Positions 1-7,424 of a DNA stretch of 63,489 nucleotides are shown piece after piece. Below the pieces are notes generated by a model. That model did no database searches, was not told the DNA's origin, and was given only the letters and a program-made list of their open reading frames with translations. The stretch is from Alphaproteobacteria bacterium (GTDB lineage: Bacteria; Pseudomonadota; Alphaproteobacteria; ATCC43930; CGMCC-115725): contig JAGWON010000018.1 of NCBI GenBank assembly GCA_028871055.1, forward strand, positions 1 to 63,489. The letters run 5' to 3'. A program made the translations under genes and the position numbers. Position 1 is the stretch's first letter. Each line of letters begins with the position of its first letter.

Positions 1-69
1 TCGGCAAGGAATTCTAGACCGGGCTGGCCGCGGCCGCCGCGACGCCACGGTTTCCACAAGCGACAACAA

Positions 70-98
70 CCCGGGCGGTTTCATATGAACCGCCCGGG
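70..98 (-). terminator. Hairpin terminator of the lysine-rich protein gene
   Basis: An 11-bp perfect stem (CCCGGGCGGTT with AACCGCCCGGG) surrounds a 7-base loop. It lies about 60 bases past the stop codon of the minus-strand gene at 160-492. On that strand it is followed by a weak T-rich stretch, so a rho-independent terminator is likely but not textbook. Confidence 0.6.
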
Positions 99-159
99 CC
101 TTGCCGCTCGACATCGAACGCCTGCCGGCGCCACACGCGCCGGCGCAGCGCGATCCCGC

Positions 160-492
160 TTACTTGGCGGGGGACGGCGCCGTCGCGGGCGCCATGGTCG
201 CGGGCGTCTTCGCCTTCGCCGTCTTCTTCGGGGCGGCTTTCTTCGCCGTCTTCTTCGTGGTCGCCTTCTTGACGGTTTTCTTCGTGGCCTTCTTTTTCGC
301 GGTCGTCTTCTTGGTGGCCTTCTTCGCCGTCGTCTTCTTGGTCGCCTTCTTCGCGGGCGGCTTCACGGCGGGCGCCGGCTGGGTGGGGGCCTGAGTCTGG
401 GTTTGAGCCTGCGCTTGCGCCGGCTGGACGACGGGAAGCGTCGTCGCGGCCACGAAGGAAAGCAGCGCGACTGCGGTAATAAGCGCCTTCAT
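160..492 (-). CDS. Exported lysine/alanine/threonine-rich repeat protein
   Basis: This 110-aa protein starts with a signal peptide (MKALITAVALLSFVAATTLP, cleavage near QAQA around residue 28). A Gln/Pro/Ala-rich spacer follows, then about 50 residues of KKATKKTTAKK-type repeats like the tail of histone H1 and bacterial H1-like proteins, and a Pro/Ala tail. An AGGAG ribosome site lies 8 bases before the ATG. The very basic tail could bind nucleic acid or acidic polymers, but the signal peptide argues for a place in the periplasm or outside the cell. Similar exported proteins are common in alphaproteobacteria and uncharacterised. The opposite strand encodes a long hydrophobic frame that is only a shadow of the lysine codons. 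Confidence 0.75.
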   Translation of the reverse strand: MKALITAVALLSFVAATTLPVVQPAQAQAQTQTQAPTQPAPAVKPPAKKATKKTTAKKATKKTTAKKKATKKTVKKATTKKTAKKAAPKKTAKAKTPATMAPATAPSPAK

Positions 493-872
493 TACAAATG
501 CTCCTAGCGATGCCGGACGACGCAGTCGCCGGCGGGTTGGCGCGCCCGGTCACGCCGGACGCGGCGCGCATACTAAGAGGATCGCGGCCCCACCGCCACA
601 GCCTTGCGGTCGCAATCGCCTGATGTAGCGGCCTCTTTCGGCGACGGTTCGTATCGGTCAATAAAATCGGCGGTCGCGACAGTGAAGCACAAATCGCCGA
701 CAATTTTACTTAAATCAAGCGATGAAATCGCGGGAATCTGCGACAGTTCTCCATGTACAAGTGCGGCGCGACGTCGCGCTCGGTTGTCCGGTGCCGGCCG
801 GTTTAAGGGTCGTTTAACGACGAATCGCCAGAATGTCCGCGTCCAATTGGACCCAACTGGAGAACCGAGATC
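493..872. other. Intergenic region between divergent small genes
   Basis: These 380 bases separate the minus-strand lysine-rich gene from the plus-strand pilin gene. They are less GC-rich than the surroundings (for example around 690-720) and presumably hold both promoters. I see no coding frame, convincing operator or RNA structure in them. Confidence 0.5.
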
Positions 873-1031
873 ATGAAAACTCTCACCAAGCTGTTCCGCG
901 ACGACGCGGGCGCGACGGCCATCGAGTATGGCCTCATCGCCGCGCTCATCGCCGTCGTGATCGTGACGGCGGTCACCACCCTCGGCACGAACCTGAAGAC
1001 GACGTTCAGCACCGTCGCTGCCGATATCTAA
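873..1031 (+). CDS. Flp/Fap-type pilin (type IVb prepilin)
   Basis: This 52-aa protein is MKTLTKLFRDDAGATAIEYG followed by a hydrophobic helix. It is a textbook Flp pilin: a short basic leader, the GATAIEYGLIAALIAV processing and assembly motif, and a small C-terminal tail. TadV/CpaA-type prepilin peptidase would cleave just before the hydrophobic stretch, and the Glu five residues later is conserved. The gene stands alone, with no tad/cpa assembly genes nearby, so assembly would need genes elsewhere. GAGAACCGAGATC upstream gives only a modest ribosome site. A strong terminator follows directly. Confidence 0.93.
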   Translation: MKTLTKLFRDDAGATAIEYGLIAALIAVVIVTAVTTLGTNLKTTFSTVAADI

Positions 1032-1040
1032 TTCGACCGA

Positions 1041-1088
1041 CGTATAAGCGCTTATACGGAAACCCCCGGCCAGAAGCCGGGGGTTTTT
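1041..1088 (+). terminator. Rho-independent terminator after the pilin gene
   Basis: A perfect 18-bp palindrome (CGTATAAGC/GCTTATACG, 1041-1058) is followed by AACCCCCGGC-CAGAA-GCCGGGGGTTTTT at 1061-1088. The second is a GC-rich stem with a T-run. The terminator could also act for the converging glutathione transferase gene, because the arms carry A and T tracts on both sides. Confidence 0.9.
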
Positions 1089-1104
1089 GCTTGAGCGGAC
1101 TCGG

Positions 1105-1812
1105 TTACGCCTGCCGGACGGTCGCCGCCGACTGCCCGAACAAGAGCTTGCGCGCTTCCGGGTTGGTGTTGGGAACCGCTTGGCTGCGATAGGGTTCGCC
1201 TTTCGCGTAAGCGCGCTTCACCGCCGGGCGCGCCTTGATGGCTTCGAACCAGCGCTTCAGGTTGGGATGGTCCTCGAGTTTCTGACTCTGGCGCTCGTAG
1301 GGCACGACCCACGGATAAGACGCCATGTCCGCGATCGAATACGGCCCGGCAATGAACTCGCGATCCTTGAGGCGCTTGTCCAGAACCGCATAGAGCCGGC
1401 TGGTCTCCCTGACATAGCGGTCGATCGCATAGGGCAGCTTTTCCGGTGCGTAAAGCGCGAAGTGGTGGTTCTGGCCCGCCATCGGACCGAGGCCGCCCAC
1501 CTGCCAGAACAGCCATTGCAGCGTGTCGAACCGGCCACGCAAATCCTTGGCCAGGAACTTGCCCGTCTTCTCCGCGAGATAGACCAGGATCGCACCCGAT
1601 TCAAAAACGCCGATCGGCTGGCCCTGGTCGGCGGGCTCGTCGTCGATCATCGCCGGCATGCGATTGTTGGGCGAGATCTTGAGGAACTCGGGCTTGAACT
1701 GATCGCCTTTCGAGATGTTGACCGGGACGATTTTGTACGGCAGTCCCGCTTCCTCGAGAAAAATGGTGACCTTGTGCCCGTTCGGCGTCGGCCAGTAATG
1801 GAGTTCGATCAC
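1105..1812 (-). CDS. yfcG: Glutathione S-transferase, Nu class / YfcG-like disulfide-bond oxidoreductase
   Basis: This 235-aa protein has an N-terminal thioredoxin-like domain (residues 1-85) and an all-helical C-terminal domain. The start (IELHYWPTPNGHKVTIFLEE) carries Thr9 and Asn11, the residues YfcG uses in place of the usual Tyr/Ser/Cys. SPNNRMPAM and FESGA form the glutathione site, and LQWLFWQVGGLGPMAGQNHHF is the family signature. Enzymes of this class reduce disulfides or use two glutathiones rather than conjugating xenobiotics. It is transcribed toward the pilin terminator and precedes no obvious partner. The identification at subfamily level is strong; its substrate is unknown. Confidence 0.92.
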   Translation of the reverse strand: MIELHYWPTPNGHKVTIFLEEAGLPYKIVPVNISKGDQFKPEFLKISPNNRMPAMIDDEPADQGQPIGVFESGAILVYLAEKTGKFLAKDLRGRFDTLQWLFWQVGGLGPMAGQNHHFALYAPEKLPYAIDRYVRETSRLYAVLDKRLKDREFIAGPYSIADMASYPWVVPYERQSQKLEDHPNLKRWFEAIKARPAVKRAYAKGEPYRSQAVPNTNPEARKLLFGQSAATVRQA

Positions 1813-1882
1813 GTCGCGTCTCCTTCGCGCAGCGAAAGCAAGGCGCCACTATGAAACGCGCCCGGCGCGGGCGGCAAGAACC

Positions 1883-2506
1883 CTAGGAAAGACCCAGCCC
1901 TGCAACGAGCGCAGACGTGGCTTCGCGCGGCTCCGGCGCTGCCATCACCGCGCCCATCACCGCGATGCCCGCCGCGCCGGCGGCGATGCAGGCAGCGGCG
2001 GTGCCGGCGTCGACGCCGCCCAGCGCCAGCACCGGGATCAGCGATTTGGCGGCAAGATCGGCCAGCTCGTCGAGGCCCAGAGCGGGTCCATAGCCCGGCT
2101 TCGACGCGCTTGCGAACACGGGGCTCAAGGTCACATAATCGGCGCCTTCGGTCTCGGCACGCACGATGTCCGCGTAATCGTGCGCCGAAAGACCGATCAA
2201 GGCGCGGCCGCCGAGCGCGGCGCGCGCGGCCGCCGGCGAGCCGTTCGATGGCAGATGCACGCCGCCGGCACCGGCGGCGCTCGCCGCGGCGATGTCGTCG
2301 TGCACCATGACGCAAGCCCCGCAGGCCTTGCCCGTCGCCACCAGCCGGCGCAGCAACGCGACACGTTCGTCGTGCGGCAGGTCTTTCTCGCGCAGACTGA
2401 GCCAGCGGCAGCCGCCGGCGAACGCAGCCGCCGCGACCTCCTCGAGCGGCCGCCGCGCGGCACGCCGATCGGTGATCACCAGCAGCGGCGGATACGGCAG
2501 CCTCAA
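1883..2506 (-). CDS. thiE: Thiamine phosphate synthase (ThiE/TenI family)
   Basis: This (beta/alpha)8-barrel protein of about 207 aa would join the thiazole and pyrimidine phosphates to make thiamine monophosphate in the cytoplasm. Visible family motifs are LLVITDRR at the N-terminus, [38 protein letters not shown] and LALGGVD. I placed the start at a TTG that overlaps the thiG stop (TTGA), since no ATG fits before the first barrel strand. The usual GQxD after the VHL strand is replaced by PSNG, and the thiazole-phosphate loop reads SASKPGYG. It may therefore be TenI-like (thiazole tautomerase) rather than a full synthase. Last gene of the riboswitch-controlled thiamine operon. Confidence 0.8.
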   Translation of the reverse strand: MRLPYPPLLVITDRRAARRPLEEVAAAAFAGGCRWLSLREKDLPHDERVALLRRLVATGKACGACVMVHDDIAAASAAGAGGVHLPSNGSPAAARAALGGRALIGLSAHDYADIVRAETEGADYVTLSPVFASASKPGYGPALGLDELADLAAKSLIPVLALGGVDAGTAAACIAAGAAGIAVMGAVMAAPEPREATSALVAGLGLS

Positions 2507-3297
2507 CCGCCGACCAGGCCAAGCTGCGGGCTCGACGGCTCCGCCTGCGACCGCTTGGGAATGCGGCCGGCGAGTCGGGCGTCGCGACCGGCGGCGACCG
2601 CCGCACGCATTGCCGCCGCCATGCGGCGCGGTTCGCGCGCCTTGGCGACCGCCGTGTTGAGCAGCACGCCGTCGCAGCCGAGCTCCATCGCCTGGGCCGC
2701 ATCCGAGGCGGTGCCGACGCCGGCGTCGAGGATCACCGGCACCGGGCTGGTCGCGACGATGCGCTCGATGGCATAGGGATTGACGATGCCGAGCCCGCTG
2801 CCGATCGGCGAGCCCAGCGGCATGACCGCCGCCGCGCCGGCATCGGCCAGCTTGCGGCAGGTCACCGGGTCTTCGTTGCAATAGGGCAGCACGGTGAAGC
2901 CCGCCTTCACCAGCTCCTCGGTCGCGCGCAGCAGCTGCTCGACGTCGGGATATTGGGTTTCTCGATCACCAATCAATTCGAGCTTGACCCAGTCGGTCTG
3001 CAGCGCCTCGCGGCCGAGCTCGGCGGTCAGCACGGCGTCCTTCACCGTCATGCAGGCCGCGGTGTTGGGCAGCAGCGTGTATTTCTCGTCGAGCAGGTCG
3101 ACCAGGCTCTCGGCATAGGCCTCGAGGCTGATGCGGCGGATGGCGACGGTGACCAGCGCCGGCTCGGCCGCCGCCAAGGCGTCGAGCAGCGCCTGCTGGT
3201 TGGGATAGCCGCCCGAGCCCATCAGCAGGCGCGAGGCGAACGTCTTTCCGGCGATGGTCAGGACGTCGGCTGGCTTGTGGGTGGCCGCGGTATCCAT
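2503..3297 (-). CDS. thiG: Thiazole synthase ThiG
   Basis: This 264-aa TIM-barrel enzyme condenses deoxyxylulose 5-phosphate, dehydroglycine and ThiS thiocarboxylate into the thiazole phosphate. Visible are [26 protein letters not shown], the Schiff-base lysine in [11 protein letters not shown] (about Lys105), [29 protein letters not shown], and the phosphate-binding [12 protein letters not shown] with [11 protein letters not shown]. The ATG lies one base after the thiS stop. The C-terminus continues about 20 residues past the core ([20 protein letters not shown]). It is translationally coupled to thiS upstream and to thiE downstream. Confidence 0.96.
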   Translation of the reverse strand: MDTAATHKPADVLTIAGKTFASRLLMGSGGYPNQQALLDALAAAEPALVTVAIRRISLEAYAESLVDLLDEKYTLLPNTAACMTVKDAVLTAELGREALQTDWVKLELIGDRETQYPDVEQLLRATEELVKAGFTVLPYCNEDPVTCRKLADAGAAAVMPLGSPIGSGLGIVNPYAIERIVATSPVPVILDAGVGTASDAAQAMELGCDGVLLNTAVAKAREPRRMAAAMRAAVAAGRDARLAGRIPKRSQAEPSSPQLGLVGG

Positions 3298-3298
3298 C

Positions 3299-3505
3299 TC
3301 AGCCGCCGCCGAAAGGTTTGACGATCTCGACCGCGTCACCGGGCGCGAGCGCGACCTCGCTCCAGCGCCGCGCCGGCACGATGGCGCCGTTGACCGCGAC
3401 GGCGATGCCGCGCGGCTTGTCGATGCCGCGGATGCGCAACAGCTCGGCGACCGTCGCCGCCGCGAGCCGCTCATCCCGGCCGTTGATGCGGATGGTTGCG
3501 CTCAT
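3299..3505 (-). CDS. thiS: Sulfur carrier protein ThiS
   Basis: This 68-aa ubiquitin-like protein ([16 protein letters not shown]...) ends in VKPFGGG. The C-terminal glycine is adenylated and converted to the thiocarboxylate that feeds sulfur to ThiG. Typical ThiS features are the NG turn near the N-terminus, [14 protein letters not shown], and EIVKPF before the glycines. Three glycines end the protein instead of the usual two. The ATG overlaps the thiO stop (ATGA). Confidence 0.94.
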   Translation of the reverse strand: MSATIRINGRDERLAAATVAELLRIRGIDKPRGIAVAVNGAIVPARRWSEVALAPGDAVEIVKPFGGG

Positions 3506-4659
3506 GCCTGCACCTTCGACGCGAAGCGCGTCGGCGCGAACGGCGCCATGGCGGCGTCGACCTCGCCCGACAGCAGATACTGCGCAACCAGCTCCGCGGT
3601 CGCCGGCGTCAGGAGGATGCCGTTGCGATAATGGCCGGTGGCATGGACCAGGCCGGCGATGCCGCTCGGCCCCAGCATGGGCGCATCGTCGCGCGAGCCC
3701 GGCCGGAACCCGACCCACATCTCGTCGATCGGCAATTCCTCGACGCCGGGGAGCGCGCGCCACGCGCCTTCGAGCATCGCGAACACGCCGCCCGCCGTGA
3801 GCGCGGTATCGAAGCCCTTTTCCTCCACCGTGCCGCCGACGATCAGCCGCCCGTCGCGCCGCGGCACCATATAGGCGCGCGGCGCCCAGACGACGTGCCG
3901 CAACAGCGGCGCGGCCGGATCCATTTTGAGGGCAATCATCTGGCCCTTGACCGGGCGGACGGGTACGCGCGCTTCGGCCGGCAGGCCGCCGATCTCGCCC
4001 GACCACGCACCCGCGGCGAGCACAACCGTCTCGGCCGCAACCCGCGCCTCGCCCACGCGCAAGCCGGTCACGCGGCCGGCCGCCACGTCGATCGCGATCA
4101 CCGGCGCATGTTCGTGCAGCGCACCGCCCGCGGCGAGGAACGCCCGCTTCAGCGCGCGCACCAGCATGCGATTGTCGGCCTGATGATCGCCCGGACTATA
4201 GACCGCCGCAGCGAGCGACGGATTGAGGCGCGGCTCGCGCTCCAATGCCTGCCGCGCTGAAAGCCATTCGAGCGCGATGCCGTGCTCGCGTTGGAAATCG
4301 TAGGTGAAGCGCAACTGTGCCGAGTCATCGCGGGTGAGCGCGACCATCAACGTGCCTTCGCGACGCAAATCGACCGAGAGCCCCGAAACTTGCTCCAGTT
4401 CGGAGGCGAATTCCGGCCACAACGCCAGGCTGCGCCGGTTGAGCACCGCGAGCGCGGCCTCGCCGGGCTCGGTCTCGACGCCGGCCGCCAGCATCCCGGC
4501 CGCCGCCCAGGAAGCGCCGTGGCCGGCCTCGCCGCGCTCGTAGATTGCAACCGACGCGCCGCGCTGCGCCAAGCGCCAGCCGATCGCGAGGCCGATGGCG
4601 CCGCCGCCGACGATCGCAATGGGATTGGACGAAGGCTTGGTGATGATCTGGTCGGGCAT
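3502..4659 (-). CDS. thiO: Glycine oxidase ThiO
   Basis: This 385-aa FAD-dependent amine oxidase of the DAO fold oxidises glycine to dehydroglycine for the thiazole ring. The dinucleotide fold is near the N-terminus (IAIVGGGAIGLAIGWRLAQRG, about residues 14-34), then GASWAAAGMLAAGVE. The catalytic half includes PVKGQMIAL, YMVPRRDGRLIVGGT and HATGHYRNGILLTPATAEL, all standard for ThiO. It is the first gene after the TPP riboswitch and leads the order thiO-thiS-thiG-thiE. ThiC, ThiD and ThiF are not in this window, so the pyrimidine branch and ThiS activation must be encoded elsewhere. Confidence 0.95.
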   Translation of the reverse strand: MPDQIITKPSSNPIAIVGGGAIGLAIGWRLAQRGASVAIYERGEAGHGASWAAAGMLAAGVETEPGEAALAVLNRRSLALWPEFASELEQVSGLSVDLRREGTLMVALTRDDSAQLRFTYDFQREHGIALEWLSARQALEREPRLNPSLAAAVYSPGDHQADNRMLVRALKRAFLAAGGALHEHAPVIAIDVAAGRVTGLRVGEARVAAETVVLAAGAWSGEIGGLPAEARVPVRPVKGQMIALKMDPAAPLLRHVVWAPRAYMVPRRDGRLIVGGTVEEKGFDTALTAGGVFAMLEGAWRALPGVEELPIDEMWVGFRPGSRDDAPMLGPSGIAGLVHATGHYRNGILLTPATAELVAQYLLSGEVDAAMAPFAPTRFASKVQA

Positions 4660-4665
4660 GGCAGG

Positions 4666-4738
4666 CTCCCTTCGCTGGCATTACCCAGACAGGTTCCGTG
4701 GGTGTGATCTCAGCCGGCGCAGTGCCGGCACCCCAGCC
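4666..4738 (-). promoter_or_regulatory. TPP riboswitch (THI element)
   Basis: On the minus strand the leader contains GGGGTGCC, then a GC-rich variable stem, CTGAGA, ACACCC, GGAACCTG and CTGGGTAATGCCAGCG, in the order of the conserved thiamine pyrophosphate aptamer. The thiO start codon lies just downstream (4659), so control is probably by hiding the ribosome site when TPP is bound. No T-rich terminator hairpin is visible between aptamer and start. Confidence 0.95.
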
Positions 4739-4793
4739 ACCGTGGAATCTGTGCCTGCCGGGTCCGGCTGGCAAGCGGTTTTTGGACGCTCCC

Positions 4794-5528
4794 TTAAACC
4801 GCGCCGGCGATGAAATTGACGGCGAGCGCCAGGATCACGGCGTTGAACAGGAACGACAGAACGCCATGGCCCAGGGTCAGCCGCCGAATGTGGCGCGAGG
4901 TCACTTGCACGTCCGAGACCTGGCAAGTCATGCCGACGACGAAGGAGAAATAGAGAAAATCCCAGAAATCCGGGATCTGTTCGTTCGGAAACAGGAGTCC
5001 GGCGCGGTCCTGCGCGCCTTTGCGCGCCGGATCGTCGCCGTAATAGAGATGGGCGTAATGCAGCGCGAAAATCGTATGCGTGAGCGTCCACGAGGCGAGC
5101 ACGGCGAAGCCGGCGACGACGATGCGCGGCCCGGTCGCCATCTGGCCGGCGGCCTTGCCGCCCAGCATGAAACCGAGGGCCACGAAGCTGACGGCGGCGG
5201 CGGCGACCACGACGGAAAACAGGACCGCGCGGAGCGGATCCTGCTTCCGCGCGCGGGCGCGCATGTGATCGGGCGTCGCCTTGGCCAAGACCATGGCGGT
5301 GCTGCCCAGGAAGAACGCCACGCCCGAAATCCAGCCGATCGCGAGCGGATAGGGAAACGGCAGGGCGCGCCAGATCGACCAGGCGACCACCGCGCCGACG
5401 ATTACCGCAAGCAGAACCCGCTGGTTCGGCCCCCCGATGACGATCAGCGGCGGAGCTTCACGTGAGATTTTCCCGGCCAACAGCGCCTCCGGCGGTTCCG
5501 GTTTAGAGGACCGGAACCGCCAGGGCAA
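4794..5528 (-). CDS. DUF1345 family inner-membrane protein
   Basis: This protein of about 244 aa has five or six predicted membrane segments: LLAVIVGAVVAWSIW, LAIGWISGVAFFLGSTAMVL, VLFSVVVAAAAVSFVALGFML, IVVAGFAVLASWTLTHTIFAL, FWDFLYFSFVVGMTCQVSDV and VLSFLFNAVILALAVNFIAG. HTIFALHYAHLYY and the IPDFWDFLYFSFVVGMT motif are the DUF1345 signature. Function is unknown. The first possible start is a TTG at 5528 without a good ribosome site, so the true start may differ by some residues. It lies between the thiamine operon and the sulfite dehydrogenase genes, transcribed in the same direction, with no evident link to either. Confidence 0.82.
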   Translation of the reverse strand: MPWRFRSSKPEPPEALLAGKISREAPPLIVIGGPNQRVLLAVIVGAVVAWSIWRALPFPYPLAIGWISGVAFFLGSTAMVLAKATPDHMRARARKQDPLRAVLFSVVVAAAAVSFVALGFMLGGKAAGQMATGPRIVVAGFAVLASWTLTHTIFALHYAHLYYGDDPARKGAQDRAGLLFPNEQIPDFWDFLYFSFVVGMTCQVSDVQVTSRHIRRLTLGHGVLSFLFNAVILALAVNFIAGAV

Positions 5529-5549
5529 CGCCAGGATTTTCGGCGCCGG

Positions 5550-5882
5550 TTACTTCGGCCCCTTCACCGCCGTCAGGTACTCGACGATGGTCGGAATATC
5601 CTTTTCCGCCACCGGCGCCTTGTAGACGTTGCGCATCTTGTTGACTTCGACCTCCCACGCGGCCTTCGGCATCGCCGGCTGGTTCATGATCATGCCCGCG
5701 GAGTGACAGCCGAGGCAGGTATTGTGGACGACCGCCAAACCCGGACCGTCGGGCAGCGCATGGACACTTTTCGGCAGTTTCACGTCGACCGACTTCAAGG
5801 CGGTCGGCGCCTTCGCCTGGGCCGCGAGCGCGGCCACGGCGACGGCGGAAACGAGGGCGAGCGGCAAAATCTTGCGCGTCAT
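5550..5882 (-). CDS. sorB: Sulfite dehydrogenase cytochrome c subunit SorB
   Basis: This 110-aa exported monohaem cytochrome c has a signal peptide (residues 1-23, AALAAQA), the haem motif CLGCH at residues 56-60, and a likely axial methionine in VNKMRNVY. It ends after a short amphipathic C-terminus (IPTIVEYLTAVKGPK). It starts 12 bases after the sorA stop. In SorAB enzymes this subunit takes electrons from the molybdenum subunit and passes them to the respiratory chain in the periplasm. The assignment rests on the adjacency to sorA plus size and motif placement. Confidence 0.85.
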   Translation of the reverse strand: MTRKILPLALVSAVAVAALAAQAKAPTALKSVDVKLPKSVHALPDGPGLAVVHNTCLGCHSAGMIMNQPAMPKAAWEVEVNKMRNVYKAPVAEKDIPTIVEYLTAVKGPK

Positions 5883-5894
5883 GTGCGGTCCTCC

Positions 5895-7130
5895 TCAGGC
5901 CACCGAAACCGGCGTTGATTCGATGACGTTGCGCATGAACCCCGCCGGGTTCCAGTTGGCTTGGGTCGGCTGTGCTTCGCCGCTGCTGTTGGTGCAGCGG
6001 ACCATCAGCGTGGCCGGGCCTTTCGCCGCCGGCGTGAAGCGCGTTTCCCAGCGCCGGAAGCCGTATCGACCTTCGTCCCGGCCGAGATGCGTCGTATGCC
6101 AGGTCTTGCCGCCATCGGCCGATAAATCCACGCGCTTGACGCCGGTATCGCCGCCGAAAGCGATGCCGCGGACGACCGCCGGCTTGCCGGCCGGAATGGT
6201 CTCGCCCGACTTGACGTTAGTAATGAAGGAACGCGGGTTCATCCGATTGATCGGCACCATCTTGACGCCGGCTTGGCCCGGTTTCATGTCGGCGTGCGGC
6301 GTATCGGGTATCGTGTACGCGGTCTTCATCCAGAAGTTGGTGTCCGGACTGTCGAGGACCTCGATGTCGTTGAGCATCTTGACCCAGTACGTCGCGTACC
6401 AGCCCGGCACGATCACACGAAGCGGGAATCCGTTCAGCAACGGCAGCTGCTGGCCGTTCATAGCATAGGCGATCATCACTTCGCCGTCGCGCGCATGATC
6501 GACGGCAAGCGACTTGATGAAATCCGGGCCGTCCTTCACGACCGGCTTGTCCAGGCCGTTGAACCGGACCTGCACCGCGCCCGCCTTGACGCCGGCGCGG
6601 TCGAGCACATCCTTGAGGCGCACGCCGGTCCAGCGCGCGTTGCCCATCGCGCCATTGCCCCACTCGCCGCCGGCGACGCGCGGCGCGAAGAATCCACGCG
6701 AGTTACCGGAGCACTGGTTGACGGCCGCGATTTCGAATTGTGGCAGGGCCAGCACGTCCTTGAGCGTCAGCGACAGCGGCTTGTTCACGTGGCCGTGGAC
6801 GTTGAGGCGGAAACTGTCGACGTCGACGCTCGTCGGAATGACCGCCCAATGCCAGCGCACGAAAAAGCGGTCGTTCGGCGTGAACACGCCCGTGTCGTAG
6901 ACCTCGAACGGCGTCTCGAGCAGCGGCGGCCGCGTGCGCTGCAGCACCATCGCGCCTTTCTGCGGGAACGCCGTCGTGATCGGCCGGTCGCCCACGCCGC
7001 CGGGAAACGGCAGGGTCACCATCGTCTCGGCCCAGGCCGGCGAGGCAAGAGTCGCGAGTCCGGCGATCCCGGCTTGGCGCATCAGCTGCCGGCGCGTCAG
7101 CGCCGCGCGAAACAATGACGTGTTGCTCAT
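5895..7130 (-). CDS. sorA: Sulfite dehydrogenase molybdopterin subunit SorA (sulfite oxidase family)
   Basis: This 411-aa protein starts with a twin-arginine type signal (LTRRQLMRQAGIAGLATLA, cleavage after AWA near residue 34), as expected for a folded Mo-cofactor enzyme. The molybdopterin domain includes the Mo-ligating cysteine in VNQCSGNSRG (about Cys140), GGEWGNGAMGNARWTGV and RVIVPGWYATYWVKML. A C-terminal Mo-co dimerisation domain follows (GIAFGGDTGVKRVDLSADGG and a RRWETRFTP segment). The ATG at 7130 was chosen because GGAG precedes it; an in-frame extension upstream has no signal peptide. It would oxidise sulfite to sulfate, which suits the nearby SuyAB sulfo-lyase genes. Confidence 0.9.
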   Translation of the reverse strand: MSNTSLFRAALTRRQLMRQAGIAGLATLASPAWAETMVTLPFPGGVGDRPITTAFPQKGAMVLQRTRPPLLETPFEVYDTGVFTPNDRFFVRWHWAVIPTSVDVDSFRLNVHGHVNKPLSLTLKDVLALPQFEIAAVNQCSGNSRGFFAPRVAGGEWGNGAMGNARWTGVRLKDVLDRAGVKAGAVQVRFNGLDKPVVKDGPDFIKSLAVDHARDGEVMIAYAMNGQQLPLLNGFPLRVIVPGWYATYWVKMLNDIEVLDSPDTNFWMKTAYTIPDTPHADMKPGQAGVKMVPINRMNPRSFITNVKSGETIPAGKPAVVRGIAFGGDTGVKRVDLSADGGKTWHTTHLGRDEGRYGFRRWETRFTPAAKGPATLMVRCTNSSGEAQPTQANWNPAGFMRNVIESTPVSVA

Positions 7131-7424
7131 CGTTGTTCTCCTTCGCTTGTCATTATTGATCGGTTGCGGTCGGCCGCCGCGCACGGATGCCGATCGCCGC
7201 CCCAGACGCCGGAATGGCACAGACCGGGCGTCTGCCGCGCGAGCCCTCGTCGGCTGTGCAGTTGAATGCCCGTGGCCATCCCCGCTGGTTTCGGCAGCTA
7301 TTTGTTGAAGCGACTCTAAACAGGAATGTTAGGCGGCGAAAATATTCAAAATATTCTGGGGATTTAGGTGCGAACGCCACTGCGAAAGCGGCGCGTTCGC
7401 ATCCGCACGCGGCAAATTCAACAA

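Noticed and set aside
101-394. Long hydrophobic plus-strand frame (FFAVFFVVAFLTVFFVAFF-like) that could be read as a membrane protein
   Set aside because: It is the exact antisense of the AAG/ACC-rich lysine repeat of the exported protein at 160-492. Only the minus frame has a signal peptide, ribosome site and terminator.
160-492. Repetitive DNA considered as a possible CRISPR or tandem-repeat array
   Set aside because: Units are short, degenerate and in coding phase, with no unique spacers. The same applies to the Asp/His/Asn repeat near 16410.
7131-7424. AT-rich imperfect inverted repeat around 7335-7362 upstream of sorA
   Set aside because: It could be a promoter or operator, but the symmetry is short and no regulator is adjacent, so no site is called.
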